64,000 bases of DNA from CAVTLG01 sp963735495 (GTDB lineage Bacteria > Chloroflexota > Ktedonobacteria > Ktedonobacterales > Ktedonobacteraceae): positions 186,001 to 250,000 of the forward strand of contig CAVTLG010000006.1 of the NCBI GenBank assembly GCA_963735495.1, in the 5' to 3' direction. The notes beneath the pieces were generated by a model that searched no databases, was not told the DNA's origin, and worked only from the letters and a program-made list of their open reading frames with translations. Positions 60,913 to 64,000 of the stretch are shown one piece after another. Every line of letters starts with the position of its first letter. Position 1 is the stretch's first letter. A program made the position numbers and the translations under genes.

Positions 60913-61934
60913 ACATTGGGATTGTCGGAGCTGGCTCGATGGGAATGAACCATCTGCGAGTCCTACGTGATTTGAGTGGAGAGCAGATCCAACTCGTGGG
61001 AGTTGCCGATGAGTCGGATCTCGTTTTACACCGGGCAATGAATCGTTTTCACGTCCCGGGCTATACGCATTATCAGCAGATGGTAGATGAAACCCATCTT
61101 GACCTTGTCTCGGTCGTCGTTCCTACCCACATGCATTTTGAGGTCGCATCCTATCTCCTGGAGAGAGGTATCAACGTACTGATCGAAAAGCCAATGGCCC
61201 GCACCACCGAAGAAGCCTCAACGTTAATCCAACTCGCTCGTAGAAACGGAGCCAACATCGCTGTTGGACATATCGAGCGTTTCAACCCAGCCATTATTGA
61301 ATTGAAGCGACATTTAATGGCAGGTGAAATTGGCCAGCTCTTCCATCTGCATGCAAGACGTCTTGGGCCTTTCCCTTCACGTATTCGTGATGTCGGTGTT
61401 ATTCTTGATCTTGCGACCCATGACATCGATATTATGCGGTACTTGACTTCTTTTGAAGTGGAACATGTATTTGCTGAGACACAAAGACGTATTCACAATA
61501 CCTGTGAGGATCTGTTACTTGGTGTTCTGCGTTTCTCTCATGATGTAATCGGCGTACTTGATGTCAATTGGCTGACACCAACGAAGGTGCGTGAACTGAC
61601 AGTGACAGGCGAGAAAGGGATGTTTCTCGTGAACTATCTCACGCAGGATATCTACTTTTATGAAAACGACTATACTTCGACTTCTTGGGATGCATTGCGC
61701 TCTTTAACGGGAGTGAGTGAGGGCACAATGACACGCCTCAAGGTGCAGAAAGCAGAACCGCTACGGCTAGAATATGAAGATATCATCAGGGCTTTAACTA
61801 ACAAAACGCAACCAGTTGTGACCGGTGAGGATGGTCTGGCTGCCTTGAAAATTGCGCATCGACTCCTTGAGTCAACTGCCCAGAGTGTCCATGCACAATA
61901 TCACGAGGTGCAATATGCAAACAGCTATGTCTAG
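60903..61934 (+). CDS. wbpB: Gfo/Idh/MocA oxidoreductase (WbpB/WlbA-like)
   Basis: 343 residues, NAD-binding N-terminus I-G-I-V-G-A-G-S-M-G-M-N-H, then the family's E-K-P-M-A motif (about 95) and the catalytic region H-I-E-R-F-N-P (about 124) with D-L-A-T-H-D-I-D-I near 175. WbpB oxidises C3 of UDP-GlcNAcA and works hand in hand with the aminotransferase, recycling NAD with 2-oxoglutarate in known members. Strong site AAAGGAGGTGC before ATG 60903. Overlaps both neighbours, so one operon. Confidence 0.86.
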   Translation: MPLNIGIVGAGSMGMNHLRVLRDLSGEQIQLVGVADESDLVLHRAMNRFHVPGYTHYQQMVDETHLDLVSVVVPTHMHFEVASYLLERGINVLIEKPMARTTEEASTLIQLARRNGANIAVGHIERFNPAIIELKRHLMAGEIGQLFHLHARRLGPFPSRIRDVGVILDLATHDIDIMRYLTSFEVEHVFAETQRRIHNTCEDLLLGVLRFSHDVIGVLDVNWLTPTKVRELTVTGEKGMFLVNYLTQDIYFYENDYTSTSWDALRSLTGVSEGTMTRLKVQKAEPLRLEYEDIIRALTNKTQPVVTGEDGLAALKIAHRLLESTAQSVHAQYHEVQYANSYV

Positions 61935-63345
61935 TTCCTCGTCGTCATCATACACTATCGCTGTCGTTGGTTTGGGTAAAATTGGCCTGCCACTCGCCGT
62001 ACAGTATGCCAGGCATGGTCACAAAGTGATTGGTTGCGATAGGAACGCCCAGATTGTTATGGGTCTGAATCATGGAATGTCTCATATCCAAGGGGAACCA
62101 GAGCTTTTAGAAGCTCTTCCTCTCCTTGTACTGCAGGGATTGTTCTCAGCAACTACCCATACGACTGAAGCTGTTGAGGCAGCGAACGTTGTTGTGGTCA
62201 TCGTACCTGTTTGCATTGATGCCACGCAGAAGGTAGATTTTCAGCAGATTGATGCTGCTACTGCCGCTATTGGAGCGGGGTTGCAACCAGGCACCCTGGT
62301 CGTGTATGAAACAACGTTACCAGTGGGCACGACCACCTTACGTCTGCTTCCTAATCTTGAGCAGATATCCAGCCTGCATGGAGGCAATGACTTTCACCTG
62401 GCGTACAGCCCAGAGCGTGTTTCATCGGGTTCTATTTTTCGTGATCTGTGTCTCTATCCCAAAGTTGTTGGAGGTATCGATGCCGCTAGTGTTGCTCATG
62501 CCGCAGCATTCTATCGTGCGGTGCTTGATGCCGAAATCATTACCATGGCTTCAACAGACGAGGCGGAATATGTTAAGCTCATTGAAACAAGCTATCGAGA
62601 TGTCAACATTGCGCTTGCGAATGAATACGCGTGCTATGCCGATATCCATGGACTCAACGTGCATGCCGCGATTGCCGCCGCTAATACGCAGCCCTACTCC
62701 CACATTCACATGCCTGGAGTTGGCGTCGGTGGTCATTGCATTCCAGTCTACCCCTATTTTCTTTTCGCGAACTCCAATGATAAAGACACTCAGGAGGGGG
62801 ATACCTGCATACTCACATTGCCGCGCTATGCCCGCCGTATCAACGATGCAATGGCAGAGTACGCCGCCCGGCGTCTTGAAGAGATTATCGGACCACTGGC
62901 ACAGCAATCAGTTCTCTTGCTAGGAGTCGCCTACCGAGGAGATGTGCGCGAGATGGCATTTACAAGCGCGAAGTTGTTGCAACATGCACTCACCAATCGT
63001 GGCGCACAGGTCTACGTTGATGATCCATATTTTAGCGGGGATGAGTTACATAAGGAGGGATATAGAGTCCTTCCCCCAGATGATGAGAGCAAGATTGGAG
63101 CCATTGTTCTTCAGTGCAGTCACCGAGCCTATCAAAACTTTGACTTTAGCCGCTTCACAGGATGTAAGGTCGTGTTAGATGGGCGCTCTGTTTTGCGCCG
63201 CGAAGTGATCGAATCTCTCGGTATGGGTTACATCACGATCGGAGGAGGCAATTATGAACACATGAAGCGCAAAAGATCTGATATTGTCTCAAAAAAGGCA
63301 CCGCCAGACATCGTGGACGAAGTTTGTAAGAAGAGAGTGATTTAG
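61915..63345 (+). CDS. wbpA: UDP-N-acetylhexosamine 6-dehydrogenase (WbpA/WecC family)
   Basis: 476 residues from ATG 61915 (GAGGTGCAAT before it; overlaps wbpB by 20 bases). NAD site V-V-G-L-G-K-I-G-L-P-L-A. The catalytic region is G-V-G-V-G-G-H-C-I-P-V with the thiol nucleophile; the usual D-P-Y is Y-P-Y here. Y-S-P-E-R-V and the C-terminal V-A-Y-R-G-D-V-R-E blocks are also present. It oxidises C6 of UDP-GlcNAc (WbpA) or UDP-ManNAc (WecC) twice to the acid. The neighbours favour the WbpA role, the first step of the UDP-ManNAc3NAcA pathway. A basic tail of about 40 residues ends the protein. Confidence 0.87.
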   Translation: MQTAMSSSSSSSYTIAVVGLGKIGLPLAVQYARHGHKVIGCDRNAQIVMGLNHGMSHIQGEPELLEALPLLVLQGLFSATTHTTEAVEAANVVVVIVPVCIDATQKVDFQQIDAATAAIGAGLQPGTLVVYETTLPVGTTTLRLLPNLEQISSLHGGNDFHLAYSPERVSSGSIFRDLCLYPKVVGGIDAASVAHAAAFYRAVLDAEIITMASTDEAEYVKLIETSYRDVNIALANEYACYADIHGLNVHAAIAAANTQPYSHIHMPGVGVGGHCIPVYPYFLFANSNDKDTQEGDTCILTLPRYARRINDAMAEYAARRLEEIIGPLAQQSVLLLGVAYRGDVREMAFTSAKLLQHALTNRGAQVYVDDPYFSGDELHKEGYRVLPPDDESKIGAIVLQCSHRAYQNFDFSRFTGCKVVLDGRSVLRREVIESLGMGYITIGGGNYEHMKRKRSDIVSKKAPPDIVDEVCKKRVI

Positions 63346-63346
63346 C

Positions 63347-64000
63347 ATGGCACATATTCTCATGGTCACGCCGTATTACCCACCCGAAAAAGCCGCCGCT
63401 GCGGTGTGTCTTAGCGAGACAGCAACCCATTTAGTACAGTTGGGACACGAAGTGACGGTGCTGACGACACGACCTAACTATCCAATAGGGATTGTTCCCC
63501 CTGAGTATCGTGGACACATTCTACAGGAAGAGCGGCGCCAGGGGGTCCGGGTCGTGCGCATATGGAGCTATACCTGTACAAATAAAGGGTTTTTCCGCCG
63601 TATTCTCGCGCAGCTTTCTTTTGGCTGTCTTGCTCCCATTTTTGGATGGAAGGCAGTAGGTCGACCGGATATAATCATAGTGGGGTCGCCCCCTCTCTTT
63701 GATGCCATTGCTGGACGTATACTGTCCACAGGCAAAAAATGTCCTTTTATTTTTGCCATTGCTGATCTATGGCCTGAGTCAGCAGTGCAATTAGGCATGC
63801 TCCGTAATCGTGCATTAATCCGGCTTGCCCAGTGGCTGGAATGGTCAACATATCGGCGAGCAGCGCTGATATGCGCTGTCACAGAAGGTATTTATACAGA
63901 GATCATCAGGCAAGGTCTCCCTCCAGAGAAAGTTTTTCTCTTACCAAACGGAGTGAATACAAGCACATTCAGACCACTACCGCAGGCGCAAGCTCGTCTT
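63347..64000 (+). CDS. Glycosyltransferase family 4 (WbuB-like), cut by window end
   Basis: 218 codons are visible from ATG 63347, 1 base after the dehydrogenase stop. N-terminal GT-B half: I-L-M-V-T-P-Y-Y-P-P-E-K-A-A-A, H-E-V-T-V-L-T-T-R-P-N-Y-P-I-G, I-V-G-S-P-P-L-F-D-A, D-L-W-P-E-S-A-V-Q-L-G and L-P-N-G-V-N-T-S-T-F-R-P. This pattern is typical of WbuB/Fnl-type enzymes that add N-acetylated aminosugars to lipid-linked glycans. The donor-binding half lies beyond the window. It may use the acidic sugar made by the genes before it. Confidence 0.85.
   Translation, partial: MAHILMVTPYYPPEKAAAAVCLSETATHLVQLGHEVTVLTTRPNYPIGIVPPEYRGHILQEERRQGVRVVRIWSYTCTNKGFFRRILAQLSFGCLAPIFGWKAVGRPDIIIVGSPPLFDAIAGRILSTGKKCPFIFAIADLWPESAVQLGMLRNRALIRLAQWLEWSTYRRAALICAVTEGIYTEIIRQGLPPEKVFLLPNGVNTSTFRPLPQAQARL

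Overview
The window looks like a chromosomal segment of a Ktedonobacteria-type Chloroflexota bacterium. This is an inference from the gene mix: WNG-type beta-propeller repeats, a TreT-like trehalose glycosyltransferase, a CrtB-CrtY-CrtI carotenoid cluster, and an unusually dense load of different insertion sequences. No rRNA, tRNA or CRISPR array was recognised.

Layout. 1-12.3 kb is ordinary metabolism: the end of a beta-propeller protein, treT, a small heat-shock protein, a minus-strand operon (flavodoxin, unknown, crtB, crtY, a frameshifted crtI), a second-type adenylate kinase, unknown small genes and a kdpD remnant cut off beside a mobile gene. 12.4-15.3 kb is one very large transposase fused to a degenerate tyrosine-recombinase domain.

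15.8-38.0 kb is the centre of interest. Thirteen genes lie head to tail on the plus strand, most overlapping or a few bases apart. They are an ECF-like sigma factor (frame broken once), an unknown cytoplasmic protein, an ImmA/IrrE metallopeptidase, NurA, HerA, SbcD/Mre11, SbcC/Rad50, the complete type I Wadjet set JetA-JetB-JetC-JetD, a RapA-like SNF2 helicase and a sacsin-like GHKL ATPase with an HNH-like zinc tail. My reading (inference) is a composite DNA-defence and DNA-end-processing island. Wadjet would cut circular invaders, HerA-NurA with Mre11-Rad50 would process the ends, the helicase/GHKL pair would be a further module, and the sigma/peptidase cassette would control expression. A further gene just downstream was split by an insertion sequence, leaving an exact 6-bp target duplication, and then cut off by an IS6-type element.

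38-55 kb is a mobile-element graveyard holding five or six different transposases, recombinase remnants and a diverged repeat pair. In it sits a small surface-protein cluster of two WxL-like exported proteins and a DUF916-type membrane-anchored partner, an arrangement best known from Firmicutes. 52.9-64 kb is an envelope polysaccharide locus: two methyltransferases, a membrane-anchored TIM-barrel-like protein, a glycosyltransferase, and five genes that together match the WbpA-B-E-D-I route to UDP-2,3-diacetamido-2,3-dideoxy-mannuronic acid.

Several genes (crtI, the sigma gene, one WxL gene, an IS4-like transposase) are broken by a single apparent one-base shift in otherwise intact sequence. 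This may be real decay or indel errors in the assembly, and it affects how those entries should be read.
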